A stretch of DNA of 64,000 bases from Mucilaginibacter pineti (GCF_900101875.1 NZ_FNAI01000001.1:1-64000), one strand, 5' to 3'; shown: positions 11,301-18,752, numbered from the stretch's first letter. Program-made: numbers and translations. Notes: generated by a model from the letters alone, not told the origin.

Positions 11301-11486
11301 ATCGGCATTTGACCCCGAATAGTCGGAATAAAAAGGCGAGTACGGCGGCTTTATATTTACATTAATATCTATTACAGGGATAGCATTTTGTCCGGATACT
11401 GTTTTAACGCCAAGAGATAATACCAGCAATAAAAAGAAGGTTACAGTTCTTTTAAAATTTTGAATAAGCAGGTAGTGTTTGTTCAT
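5316..11486 (-). CDS. Giant (2056 aa) secreted multi-domain surface protein
   Basis: The protein begins with a signal peptide (FFLLLVLSLGVKTVSG, then QNAIP). After an N-terminal beta domain (~35-170) that resembles the TANFOR-type head of large Bacteroidota proteins (weak recognition), two Fn3-like segments occur near residues 180-300 and 300-440. Two carboxypeptidase-regulatory-like beta-sandwiches follow: GKVIGRVMNKNGDGIV near 940 and ISGYVRDAKTKAAIPGARVYTV near 1115. The C-terminal ~850 residues are glycine- and asparagine-rich beta structure with repeated ITNAELTP / GALTITGAHVVLGPV-like strands, ending in alternating strands and a terminal Phe (GFGFSVKPKF). No enzyme motif and no type IX sorting signature are visible. 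It lies 18 bp downstream of the barrel gene and 12 bp upstream of the Fn3 gene. Likely a cell-surface adhesin or structural protein; how it crosses the outer membrane is unknown. Confidence 0.82.
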   Translation of the reverse strand: MNKHYLLIQNFKRTVTFFLLLVLSLGVKTVSGQNAIPVIDINVNIKPPYSPFYSDYSGSNADKVFFMINNLTATPLKIKLVGRLSGDNGIRITTKSNYVPANPIILGPNEHKQMNGTALRDIFDINSLNVYGVDKSRLIYTSRLPEGNYTLCVTAVDMGTGRVLSSSAPLGCSLITIAYPEPPILLGPLQNGKITALNPQNVQFVWANAGFVALSTQYILQVAEMPDVAANPNQVLNSTSFPMINKITNGLTYVSTLGDPPFKLNKRYAWRVKSYDAAGKVVFKNDGVSGANVFTYSLPEVVLPAPQITSPLANASLTAVKNLYGSYAQPNTNITWVSADAISGPVQYGIKISKLTKGITPAIALDNNTQLIVNDSTTATNYEILSPSALNMVYNPNGNSNNHKIKLDSGATYAVQITTKVLGGSNYRFSNLGKSQVVIFTYKSIPNTISQANLPPPITSTINGKLFYRFKNVGEVPNSASFTLPPKTVMKQIPEPLNVSIPMPNDAPYPDFVANGRFNNKNSKALKNVKLYFRYAILQTTSDNPQNLDDFKEPKAMFNGGFSTHVMNIGGFNFNYNVIINSLGSKTATDGSFSFKFLNNYKLGYMGKESSSGLNCYGVIQLVLKDEHNYYCSPDILMFPKAGQAMTLPDEVVFVNSYNADVQLKTDPKIKDQALQPGSVLPNYPVQMLDTHKFIKLLGDGAHNVGYDIDMEDDPETMPAEGNSENYANIQDNVGGESLPVVDIVKTDANGWAHFTNLLPIHKHTASSMNNPFEGSLSYKVQSEYIKPSGKDINGADYQVGGDFGGPVPTWVFNSNFKVTTAVANMVLQPKNPEIYMRAISTQQGITKGVQGATVKIWEYKNANTIPQYYEVPTDDNGYIHLTDLAVKTEYQAGVNKVVGPLRTIIISKSGYYDHLVGTYKQLLMPGERFPAQTEQTLTGMGKVIGRVMNKNGDGIVSNVRVDGGPFVKTSASGWFAIDNCHGGYSKIEVVPSVDNYFAETFYQNIGTSGAYTWISNIGATNGEIRVTEKLHRVQFKVVDQNGNPVAQSCTSIGKSLNICYPSNSNTGLTNEIAIASPSDEFRVRTVADGYVTKDDYLNIANRKLAKVITITLIKGQTISGYVRDAKTKAAIPGARVYTVTGSNEDGEVQNQTLTDDNGHYTLTGAVDRQIWLSYFNMNQPLPITVYAVKSGTKAYIRQSKEVMGVNGQGSVDFELTALNAKGEIWGIPVEVSESARIDPKNITISGSFVKLPGNSTFKPALANARLPFKNIPVKLDEGEFGNLKGFLNQASENTIKPVNSSIPLETSNFKVLAFDQFSCEVLGSITRYDYPKLSIQNNNGCGSLNGFVTSQLDGFNFSYNYTGKFLFTSGVRIPGKPLSPSAVLAPANCTDVAGEYTLRALYDQSSFKVHDFSATLGGGSFVNKDGFNIKANVNLTIPLVTTAVMPAGTIKVTNNDITWNEYTGPINIALEKWSITGTGLQYEVNQGGFRVTDGKLQTNLPQVPLSNLIIMPTRVDLGENKLTGNEPITLAGVAPLHLTYGSKLTLMYDDAATFDQKPHYRINVNSANKVVAYISNIPGISGWDMINLNMLSAYSDGIHQTINVDPAKHKFFNVVSQTISGIELGNDNFILIGNTDLDIPGCAANVTGRFRYNKSFTDPKRDANNVVCTVEKLQTDLELPGKVKFNGNSFRLENNLFTTTGDMIMYKNTPGDGVKVTATITKVPDNTVLVIKPEERLIGSTKRMTIKYGGSRVQNNAWDLVKFTAKPEGFTAAGGTRNVLKDGGDLIDFVVNGAISNDADSKKAIKLDGIETPFGGLALTLDFDKKILQGALTITGAHVVLGPVTIVDGTIDMQIDGNGFILAGAITNAELTPIPIFAGFKSGIALGYYDGPLPAYIKNNLLGVTLYNELPGIDDGLKGFYVNVMKSLSEKDLPTIPGPSLHDIPLLGSFVPTFKFSGGADVRVCLNFDKTTEIIIGGKAFASIAFLMSIGVCDIGVSSSTAGEFQLKYLDGLTGYIKFDIGAKVVYCVGELGFGLDLRLEKNTGGFGFSVKPKF

Positions 11487-11504
11487 AACGGTAGTTATTA
11501 AATT

Positions 11505-13181
11505 TTAAAAGGAATGTATTAAACCCAGGTTGGTGCGCACTTCGTTAAAAGAGGGCAGAGTTATATCCTTTGAATTGCTTTTAAGATAATTGAGTGTGAA
11601 ATTTGCCGCGTCGCGCTTGCCAATACGGTATGAGGTGTTCATGTAGGCGTTGATGATGCTGCCGGCATCGATATTATTGTTCCGTTGCAACTGGTAACTG
11701 AATGCACCGTTGATACCCAAATTGCCCTGCGTTTTATTTATACCGATGGATGGCCCGTAAAAAATACTGCGGCCAAAGGCTATATCAGCCGTGGTATAGC
11801 TCAGGCTGGTATTTATGCCAAACGCCTTTTTAGGAAAACCAAGCTGGTATGATAGATTGGCCGTTTTACTGTTGGCCTTGCTGTTTGGCGCGGTATAAGA
11901 ATTTAAATCGACCAGTGATTGCAGGTTGCCCACAAATACAAAACCGTGCGAGATGCTTTCGCCGGTAATATCATACCGAAAGATAGTGCTCAGGTTATGG
12001 TTAGTTCGCGATACCCTGAACTGATCGATAATGGGGTTAAGTCCCCTGTCCTGTGTAATGCCGAAGTTGCTGTACCTTACATTAATCCCATATTTTGGTT
12101 TGTTGAACGATACATTAAGCGACCCTATTTTGCGGTTTGACTGGTAGGCTTTATCATGCAGCAGGTTATCGTTTTGCATACCGAAACTACCGCTTACCTG
12201 CATCTGTCCTTGTATCAGCCTTACCATACTTTCAATGGTGAAATTCTGAGCGTCGGTTTCAAAATAGTAGGCGCCCATGCTTTTGTAGTCGGGATCAATA
12301 CGGCTGTATCTTAATTTGATGTTATAAGCGGCCGCGTTATAACCTATGCTTGTTTGTGCTGCAGTTGAAAGTTGGGTTGATGAGTTTAATTTGATGAGGC
12401 TTTTAATGAAAGCCACCTCGCCCAGTTCCAGGTTCTTCAGTGTATCCGACAGGAGGTTATTGGTGTAGATACTGCCCGATACATCGGCATCAAATACAAA
12501 ATGTTTAAAAAAACCAAACCTGGTAGATAGACCAAGCACCATGTTTTCTGCAGGATTAAGCAAACCAGAATCTGGCCGGGACGACAGGGAGTGGATGTCA
12601 TCCTTACCATGCAGGTAAGTAAGGTCTACATGGTTTTGTTCGGTACCGTAGCCCAGTTTTAAGCTGTAGCCTGTTCTTTTATAGGCAGGTTGCTGTGCCA
12701 GAGCCAGCGGTTGCAAAGGGTCTTGCTCTATCGCTTTGTTAAAACGGCCATATATAAAGCCTAATCTTAATTTACCTGGATTTAATTCAACGCCGCCGCC
12801 TAAAAAGTTATGGCCGGCCAGTGTATACGGCGACCATTCCAGGCTGCGCCAGCCGGCATGTACGGTTAGCCATTTATAAGTAGGACTAATACCATATTGA
12901 TTAAACGGCTGCGTATAGCTGCGCTGCTGATCACTCACCACCACACTAAACGGAAACGAAACCCCATAAACAGACATAACAGGAGCGCCGTTAAAAATAT
13001 AGGAGAAATCGTGCTGCCGTGCGGGGATGCCGCTAACCTCATAGGTACCCAAACCAAGCCCCAGCGAGCCGCTGATGGCAAAGGGCTTTTGCTGTACCAT
13101 ATTACCAACATCCTGGGCGCTGGCGGTAAAGCAAAGCAGGCTAAAAAATATAACAGCAATTAAAAGTGTGATGCGTTTCAT
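11505..13181 (-). CDS. Putative outer-membrane beta-barrel protein (giant-protein partner)
   Basis: I place the start at 13181 (Met-Lys-Arg-Ile), because this gives a standard signal peptide (TLLIAVIFFSLLCFTASA, then QD). The longer reading frame, from 13229, adds a non-signal leader. The ~558-residue product is dominated by alternating amphipathic strands (ISGSLGLGLGTYEV, LRLGFIYGRFNKA, SGSFGMQNDNLL, LGINGAFSYQLQRN) and ends in Phe (LGLIHSF), as outer-membrane barrels do. It has no plug or TonB box, so it is not a TonB receptor. The gene sits 18 bp before the 2056-residue gene and downstream of the collagen-like gene, from which a terminator hairpin separates it. It could anchor or export the giant protein; this is inferred from position only. 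Confidence 0.75.
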   Translation of the reverse strand: MKRITLLIAVIFFSLLCFTASAQDVGNMVQQKPFAISGSLGLGLGTYEVSGIPARQHDFSYIFNGAPVMSVYGVSFPFSVVVSDQQRSYTQPFNQYGISPTYKWLTVHAGWRSLEWSPYTLAGHNFLGGGVELNPGKLRLGFIYGRFNKAIEQDPLQPLALAQQPAYKRTGYSLKLGYGTEQNHVDLTYLHGKDDIHSLSSRPDSGLLNPAENMVLGLSTRFGFFKHFVFDADVSGSIYTNNLLSDTLKNLELGEVAFIKSLIKLNSSTQLSTAAQTSIGYNAAAYNIKLRYSRIDPDYKSMGAYYFETDAQNFTIESMVRLIQGQMQVSGSFGMQNDNLLHDKAYQSNRKIGSLNVSFNKPKYGINVRYSNFGITQDRGLNPIIDQFRVSRTNHNLSTIFRYDITGESISHGFVFVGNLQSLVDLNSYTAPNSKANSKTANLSYQLGFPKKAFGINTSLSYTTADIAFGRSIFYGPSIGINKTQGNLGINGAFSYQLQRNNNIDAGSIINAYMNTSYRIGKRDAANFTLNYLKSNSKDITLPSFNEVRTNLGLIHSF

Positions 13182-13210
13182 AAGGTTTTGCTTAATAGTG
13201 GTGAAGGGCG

Positions 13211-13240
13211 AAAAAATACAGCAGGCCATAAGGCCTGCTG
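13211..13240 (-). terminator. Intrinsic terminator/attenuator between collagen-like and barrel genes
   Basis: A perfect 9-bp stem (CAGCAGGCC with GGCCTGCTG, loop of four bases) at 13219-13240 is followed on the minus strand by a TATTTTTT tract. It lies 18 bases past the stop of the collagen-like gene and only ~30 bases before the barrel gene's start. That leaves no room for an ordinary promoter between them, so partial read-through is likely. Confidence 0.8.
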
Positions 13241-13258
13241 CTCCCTAATTAACCATGA

Positions 13259-15034
13259 TCACTTCAACTTTATGAAGCTGTTATTGTGCAGGTTATATTT
13301 TTCCATTACCTGCTGCATGGTTGGCCGGCTGTTGGTTTTGCTAAGGCTTAACGTGCCGGTTGTGCTGGCCGGGGTAACCACAATGCGTACTTTATCAATG
13401 TTGATGAAAAAGTTATTGCCATTATCACTATAGCCTACCGATATATGCACGTAAGCGGCGTTTGTTGCTGTGGTTATGTAGTAGGTATAGTTTTGTAAAT
13501 AATTGTTGATGTTTTTGGTAAAGGAAAGCTGGGTCCAGTCATTACTGCCGGTATATCTCACATAAACAGATACCACACCGGTACGGGCAGCCACTGCGGC
13601 GGATTGCGGCAGGGTGAAAACGGTAGTGGTGTCGTTACCACCTTTGCTCATGCGTAAACGGGCAAAATTGGTGCTGGTAAAATCATCAAAGCCACTATAG
13701 ATCCAACTGAAGGTGGCCGCATCCGGCGATTCAAAGGCCATAACGTTGGCATTCCCGTCGGCACCTTTAAGCGACGTTGGGCCGCCCCAGTTATCATTTA
13801 GTTTAGGACCGTAAATTTCATAGGTGCTGGTATTGATATAAAAATCACCCTCCTTACCTAAATCACCAAACTCGGCGGGAGGGCCGTCGCCGCTCAATAT
13901 GGTTGATCCATTGGTACCATTGGTTCCGTTTGTACCGTTGCTGCCTTTCAGGCTGGTACCTGCGCCCCAGCCGGCCGCTGTTTTTGGGCCATACATAGCC
14001 TTTGCCACCTTACCGAAATAAAAGTCGCCAACCTTACCTAATGCTGGAGCAGGGTCATTGTCGCCGCTGTAAATAACAGATCCATCGGCACCCGCCGGGC
14101 CTGCGGGGCCTTGTGCGCCATTCGCTCCGCGCAATAAAACAGGGATTCCCCAGCCTGCGGCTACCTTTGGCCCATAAAGCTGGTAGGCACTTTTATCCAG
14201 GTAATAATCACCAACACGACCGAGGCCTACAGCGGGAACGGTGTTGCCGCTCAAAGTAACGCTGCCGTTGGTGCCATTTGTACCATTGGTTCCGTTTGTA
14301 CCGTTCTGGCCGTTTGTTCCGTTTTGCCCGTTGGTGCCATTTGTACCATCGGTACCTTTAAGTGTTATTGGCTGGCCCCAGCCATTGCTTGTTTTAGGGC
14401 CGTATAATTGGCCGGTATTGCGGTTCAGGTAATAATCGTTAACAGCACCTATGGTAGTTACAGGTACGCCGAAACCACTGTAAATAATACTACCATCTTT
14501 ACCGGCGGCGCCTGTTGGGCCTTGCGCACCCTGGGCACCACGCAATAGAATGGCAGTGCCCCAGTCTACCGAGGCTTTGGGACCATATAATAAGTAGTTT
14601 GTTTTATCTAAATAATAATCGCCATTTGAGCCGATCCTTGCTGATGGTGTACCTGCACCGCTTAAAGTAACACTGCCATTGCTACCATTACTACCATTGG
14701 TTCCGTTTGTGCCGTTTGTCCCATTCTTGCCATCGGCACCCATCAAATCAATGGGTGAGCCCCAGGTAGTTGTTTTGGGGCCGTAAAGCTGCCTGGTGGT
14801 ACGGTTAAGGTAATAATCGCCGGGTTTACCTGTACTTAAAAGGGGCAGGCCCGTTCCGCTGTAAATAATACTGCCATCGGCACCGGCGGCACCAACTGCA
14901 CCCACGGCACCGGTTGCGCCCTGTTGGCCTTGCGGCCCGGTTGCACCTTCTGGACCTTCAAGACCGTCTTTTGAGCAGGAATATATAAAGGCGGTAAATA
15001 CCAGCAGAATGATAAGGAGTTTGTTTGTTTTCAT
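13259..15034 (-). CDS. Collagen-like repeat surface lipoprotein
   Basis: A 591-residue lipoprotein. The signal ends at a lipobox with Cys20 (FIYSC), followed by Ser-Lys-Asp, which resembles the export signals of Bacteroidota surface lipoproteins. Residues ~25-425 alternate Gly-X-Y tracts (GATGPQGQQGATG; runs of G-T-N triplets) with six copies of a ~46-residue globular module. Each module has the pattern [IVT]-x-[YL]-S-G...P...G..[GN]-D-[YF]-Y...LYGPK....WG....L-[KRM]-G. The C-terminal ~160 residues (from about FESPDAATFSWIYSG) are a separate beta domain. The Gly-X-Y tracts suggest a trimeric collagen-like stalk carrying small head modules. The C-terminal domain may bind a ligand or cell surface. 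It lies downstream of the lipoprotein gene and upstream of the barrel/giant operon. Confidence 0.85.
   Translation of the reverse strand: MKTNKLLIILLVFTAFIYSCSKDGLEGPEGATGPQGQQGATGAVGAVGAAGADGSIIYSGTGLPLLSTGKPGDYYLNRTTRQLYGPKTTTWGSPIDLMGADGKNGTNGTNGTNGSNGSNGSVTLSGAGTPSARIGSNGDYYLDKTNYLLYGPKASVDWGTAILLRGAQGAQGPTGAAGKDGSIIYSGFGVPVTTIGAVNDYYLNRNTGQLYGPKTSNGWGQPITLKGTDGTNGTNGQNGTNGQNGTNGTNGTNGTNGSVTLSGNTVPAVGLGRVGDYYLDKSAYQLYGPKVAAGWGIPVLLRGANGAQGPAGPAGADGSVIYSGDNDPAPALGKVGDFYFGKVAKAMYGPKTAAGWGAGTSLKGSNGTNGTNGTNGSTILSGDGPPAEFGDLGKEGDFYINTSTYEIYGPKLNDNWGGPTSLKGADGNANVMAFESPDAATFSWIYSGFDDFTSTNFARLRMSKGGNDTTTVFTLPQSAAVAARTGVVSVYVRYTGSNDWTQLSFTKNINNYLQNYTYYITTATNAAYVHISVGYSDNGNNFFINIDKVRIVVTPASTTGTLSLSKTNSRPTMQQVMEKYNLHNNSFIKLK
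13760..14965 (-). repeat. Six-module collagen/YGPK repeat array inside the lipoprotein gene
   Basis: Six ~46-residue modules are separated by Gly-X-Y linkers of different length. Modules 1 and 3 share SIIYSG and YYLNR; modules 2 and 4 share SVTLSG, YYLDK and the following GAQGP linker. Modules 5 and 6 are more diverged. This alternation implies duplication of a two-module block. The G-T-N codon runs make the DNA repetitive and prone to slippage. Confidence 0.8.
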
Positions 15035-15144
15035 AACAGAATAGATTTGCAGAAATAATTGTTAGCTGAAATTACCGGGAACATGGCCGCTATTGCGCTG
15101 ATAATCGACTAACGTACCTGAATAATCGTTGAAAGGAATGATTA

Positions 15145-15750
15145 CTAAAATTCGGGGTTCATGGAATCGGGATGATAGATAACCCTGAACCGGCCATCGG
15201 CAAGTTTGGTGGTACGCTCTGGATTGGTTTCATAAAGGGCGTACAGCACGGGCGTAAACGTGCCTTCTATCACGTAAGCCGTTTTATCTGATTTATCTAT
15301 TTTGGTAATCTGCACCGTATTTTCCTGAACGGGATTATCGGCCGTTGTGCTGGCCATTTCCTTGTCTGAGCTTTTTGCTTCGGGATAATAGAAAACACCG
15401 CTTTGCGCGCCGTTATCGTTACGGGTAGATGGATAGCTGCCTGGTTTAAGGTCGGAGTTGGAATGAAAGGAGAGGTCCATTCGTGAACCATCCGCAGCCT
15501 CGGCAAAAATAGAAAACTGGTGACTTAACGTTTTATAGCTTACCGTATAGGTTTTAAATTCTTTTGATGGAAAGGCCTCCCAAAGTTTATCATGTATCTT
15601 AACTGAAAAATATTGATTGGGTGTGGTGCCTGCGCTTGTCTTGGCCGTATCATTGGAGGGTGATTTCCCCGAACCTGATCCACATGAGGTATATAACAAC
15701 ATAGCAACCAGGCCTAAGCTTAATAATGTTGGTTTTATAAGATTTTTCAT
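15145..15750 (-). CDS. Small lipoprotein of unknown function
   Basis: A 201-residue protein with a lipoprotein signal: hydrophobic LLSLGLVAMLLYTSC with lipobox Cys at 23, then a Gly/Ser-rich linker. The mature part, from about residue 45, begins YFSVKIHDKLWEAFPSK and contains strands such as LSFHSNSDLKPGSYP and TVQITKIDKSDKTAYVIEGTF. It looks like a single compact beta domain of the kind found in many Bacteroidota lipoproteins that resemble DUF6252-type proteins; I do not recognise the family firmly. It lies between the LytTR/kinase pair and the collagen-like gene on the same strand, so it could belong to their regulon. No catalytic residues are visible. Confidence 0.72.
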   Translation of the reverse strand: MKNLIKPTLLSLGLVAMLLYTSCGSGSGKSPSNDTAKTSAGTTPNQYFSVKIHDKLWEAFPSKEFKTYTVSYKTLSHQFSIFAEAADGSRMDLSFHSNSDLKPGSYPSTRNDNGAQSGVFYYPEAKSSDKEMASTTADNPVQENTVQITKIDKSDKTAYVIEGTFTPVLYALYETNPERTTKLADGRFRVIYHPDSMNPEF

Positions 15751-15922
15751 AATGATTGGGTTATGAAATAAACTTATAGGTAAACCGGAGTATCAGCAGA
15801 TAATAATCTGTCAACGGTTATAAATAATCGGTGAAGGGAAAATGGAGGGGAAATTGTTGGGGCTGTTCGGTTGTTTTTTCAGTGTAGATGAGGAAATATA
15901 TTGCGTATCTACATCATGGATA

Positions 15923-18034
15923 TCAGTTAAAAATAACAAGCATAGCGGTGCCGCCAACATCACTGCTGATGTGCAGCGTTGCATTTAGTTTTTGTAATAA
16001 CTCCTTAACTATCAGTAATCCATAGCCTGAAGATTTGCTTTTGATATGTACGGTATTTAATAGTTCATCAATTTTTTCAGCGGGGATAACATCGGCCTGA
16101 TTAACTACGGATATAAAGGATTTGCCCTTCGCATCCGTTCCGGCATTTAAATAGATTGCTGTGTTGGCATAGGCGCTGTTAATGGCGTTCTGCAACAGGT
16201 TCCGGAGTATGATGATAAGCAGGTTTTGATCGCTCATGAGGGCCTGCAGGTTTACATCGCCAGGTTTAATTTCAAGTTGTTTGGTGGTGGCCTGGCTTTT
16301 CACCATGAGGGATGCCTCGTTAAACAGGCCGTTAATATCAATGCGCTCTATATCAAGCGCAAAATTTTCCATCTGGCTTTTAGACCAAAGCAGCAGATCT
16401 TCCATAGTTTCTAAAAGATCGGTTGACGATTGGATAAGCTGTTGATGGTGGCCGGCCTTTTGCTCGTCAGTTATCAGCTGGGGTTGTTGCTGTAATTTTA
16501 AAAAGGTAAAAAGCTGGCTTACCGGGCTGCGCAGATCATGCGAAATAATGCCGAACAGCTTGGCCTTAGTTTGATTGGCGCCGGTTAACTGCTCGTTTAT
16601 AATATCCAGTTCCTGGTTTTTTTTATCGAGCAGTAAATTTGCTTTTTGCTTATTCCGGAAGTTAAGGTAGATAGAAAACAGGGCGATGAGTAACATAGCG
16701 GCCCCGCCAACCAATAACCAGCGCATAGTCCGTTCCTGTTTCAGCTGGATGTTTTTATCATCATTTTCTTTATTCAATAAACCTATCTTTTGTTGTTTTA
16801 CCTCGTTCTGGAACATGGCTTCAGTTTCGGCAAGGTTTAGGGAGATCTTTTGTTGGTTCAACGAATCGGATACGATGATATATTTGTTAAAATACTGCGT
16901 GGCCAATGCCGTATTGCCTGTTCTGATCTCAACAGCTGTGAGGGATTTTAACACTTCGGCGTATTGTTCTGCATTGTAAACCTGGGCACCATGCTCGCCC
17001 ATTTTGTAGTACTTACCGGCGGTGGCATAATCATTAATCGCTCTATAATAATCGCCATAAGCCATATTAACAGCCGAAGTCATTATTTCTTTATTGTCAA
17101 TTTTAGCTTGTTTGTCGGCTTTATCAATATATGATTTCGCCAGCTTATAATCTTTAGCTTTTAAAGCCAGATTAGCCATTTCAATACTTGTTGATATCAG
17201 CTGCGACCAATTACCCGGTGTGCCATCAACAGTTTTATGCAGCAGGTTATAATATTTTAAGGCGTTATGCTGGTCATTCAACATTGCGTAACTCCGTACA
17301 AACTTGCCGTAGGCTGTAACATCAAATATAATGGAGTGGTTTAAGTTTGGCCGGGCATCGTCCAGGTATTGCAGCGCTTTGTTGGGTTGTTTCAGGTAGA
17401 GGTAAATTTCGGCAACCATCATTAGTTTGGCGGCATAATCAAGCTTGAGTTTAAGTGATTTTGTGGTATCGGCAAGTTTTTTATGCAGTTCCACACTCTT
17501 TAAAAAATCGCTCAGAGCAATACTGTAATAAAACTTTTGCTGCTGATTGTATAAGCCTAAGTTGTAATAAACATCGCTTTTATTTTTCAGGGTATCGGTG
17601 CTTTCAGCTATCTGTTTAAGCTTTTGGGCGGCTTCATCGGCCTTTTGCTGCATACCCATGTAGTGATAAATAGAAACGAGGTTGCCCAGCGGTTTTAAGC
17701 TCCGTTCAATTAGCTCTGCTTTTACAGCCTCGTCATAAGCGGTTTCAAAATGATTTTTGGCTTCGGGAAAATTCTGCTTATAATAATACCCAACACCTAT
17801 CGACTGATTAAAGAATAACTTATACTCGTGGTCTGCAGGTTGTGTAAGCTTTAACGCGTCGTTGCCGGTTTTAATGAGTTCATCAAAGCTTTCGCTTTTA
17901 CCGGTAAAGTTGGCGATGATGGCTTCGCAAACTTTCTTTTTTTGATTTAGTACTTTGTATCTGTCGTTTTGCTGGCCATAGCAAAGGCCTGCAATTAGCA
18001 TTAAACACAGGGAGATAAGGTTCTTTAGGTTCAT
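15923..18034 (-). CDS. TPR-sensor histidine kinase with degenerate ATP-binding G1 box
   Basis: I choose the Met at 18034: it yields a signal peptide (LISLCLMLIAGLCYG, then QQ) and lies one base after the response-regulator stop, whereas the upstream Met would overlap that gene by ~77 bp. Residues ~25-400 are tetratricopeptide-like helices (sensor region, probably periplasmic). One transmembrane helix lies near 437-460, followed by a coiled coil. The HisKA phosphoacceptor is in ISHDLRSP, around His499. The HATPase domain keeps an N box (NLLQNAIN) and a reduced G2 box (GYGLLIVKEL). However, the G1 box expected as DxGxGI reads N-Q-A-D-V-I, losing the Asp and both Gly. Kinase activity may therefore be weak or lost. 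It pairs with the LytTR regulator at 18036. Confidence 0.85.
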   Translation of the reverse strand: MNLKNLISLCLMLIAGLCYGQQNDRYKVLNQKKKVCEAIIANFTGKSESFDELIKTGNDALKLTQPADHEYKLFFNQSIGVGYYYKQNFPEAKNHFETAYDEAVKAELIERSLKPLGNLVSIYHYMGMQQKADEAAQKLKQIAESTDTLKNKSDVYYNLGLYNQQQKFYYSIALSDFLKSVELHKKLADTTKSLKLKLDYAAKLMMVAEIYLYLKQPNKALQYLDDARPNLNHSIIFDVTAYGKFVRSYAMLNDQHNALKYYNLLHKTVDGTPGNWSQLISTSIEMANLALKAKDYKLAKSYIDKADKQAKIDNKEIMTSAVNMAYGDYYRAINDYATAGKYYKMGEHGAQVYNAEQYAEVLKSLTAVEIRTGNTALATQYFNKYIIVSDSLNQQKISLNLAETEAMFQNEVKQQKIGLLNKENDDKNIQLKQERTMRWLLVGGAAMLLIALFSIYLNFRNKQKANLLLDKKNQELDIINEQLTGANQTKAKLFGIISHDLRSPVSQLFTFLKLQQQPQLITDEQKAGHHQQLIQSSTDLLETMEDLLLWSKSQMENFALDIERIDINGLFNEASLMVKSQATTKQLEIKPGDVNLQALMSDQNLLIIILRNLLQNAINSAYANTAIYLNAGTDAKGKSFISVVNQADVIPAEKIDELLNTVHIKSKSSGYGLLIVKELLQKLNATLHISSDVGGTAMLVIFN

Positions 18035-18035
18035 G

Positions 18036-18752
18036 TTACAACGGTTTAAATGCTTGTTTGGCTTCGCGCAGGTAGGTTTTTCCAACAGGTAAAATACTCG
18101 CGCCCATATCAATGTTTTTAATGTTAAAGCACTGCACTTTATTTATAGCTATTACATAGCTGCGGTGTATGCGCATAAACTTACCCGCAGGTAACGATTC
18201 AAGAAAGCTGGATAGGGTGGTAAGCGTTAAGTGCGATTTTTTTTCGGTTACTATTTTGGTGTAATCGCCGTAGGCTTCCAGGTAAAGGATCTCGTTAAGA
18301 TTTAGTGTTACGGAGCTATGGCCATCCTTGAAAATTACTTTTTCGTTTTCAAACAGCACGTCGTAAGCTTCGGCTTTGCTTTTAAGCTGGATAAAATCAT
18401 TAATGCGTTGTATGCTGCTGCAAAACCTGGGGCTTTCAACCGGTTTTAAAATAAAATCAAAAACCTTTAGCTGAAAACCCTGCAGCGCATATTCAGGGTG
18501 CGATGATACGATAACATTAATACAATTTGATTGGTTGATGGAGCGGATAAAATCGAGCCCGTTTATTTCGGGCATATCAATATCTACAAATAAAACGTCG
18601 GGCTTGCAGGTGTTAAAAAAGCTAAGGGCATCAACACAATTATCAAAACTGCCCGATAGTTTGAGATTGGGATAGTTTAATATCTCGTTTTCAACGGCTT
18701 GCCTATCCAGCAGGAAATCGTCAATTACTATACATGATAAAGGTTTTGTCAT
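18036..18752 (-). CDS. LytTR-family response regulator
   Basis: A 238-residue response regulator. The N-terminal receiver domain shows the acidic pair Asp11-Asp12, phosphoacceptor Asp57 in LFVDIDMPEING, and Lys in FDFILKPVE. A LytTR DNA-binding domain follows (~135-238), with LNEILYLEAYGDYTKIVT and the FMRIHRSYVIAINKVQ motif. LytTR regulators bind direct repeats upstream of targets and often control surface or extracellular functions. The downstream kinase starts one base after this stop codon, which suggests translational coupling. The minus-strand surface genes that follow are plausible targets by position only. The start is set by the conserved N-terminal strand, beginning at the Met just before it. 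Confidence 0.9.
   Translation of the reverse strand: MTKPLSCIVIDDFLLDRQAVENEILNYPNLKLSGSFDNCVDALSFFNTCKPDVLFVDIDMPEINGLDFIRSINQSNCINVIVSSHPEYALQGFQLKVFDFILKPVESPRFCSSIQRINDFIQLKSKAEAYDVLFENEKVIFKDGHSSVTLNLNEILYLEAYGDYTKIVTEKKSHLTLTTLSSFLESLPAGKFMRIHRSYVIAINKVQCFNIKNIDMGASILPVGKTYLREAKQAFKPL

Noticed and set aside
13182..13229. Upstream start for the barrel protein
   Set aside because: The added residues precede a complete signal peptide that starts at 13181 and run through the terminator region.
14241..14432. Plus-strand Pro/Val/Leu-rich frame over the collagen-like gene
   Set aside because: It is the complement of the repeated Gly-Thr-Asn codons; composition alone explains it.
13760..14965. 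Tandem DNA repeats as a CRISPR or satellite
   Set aside because: They are coding repeats of a collagen-like protein, in frame throughout.
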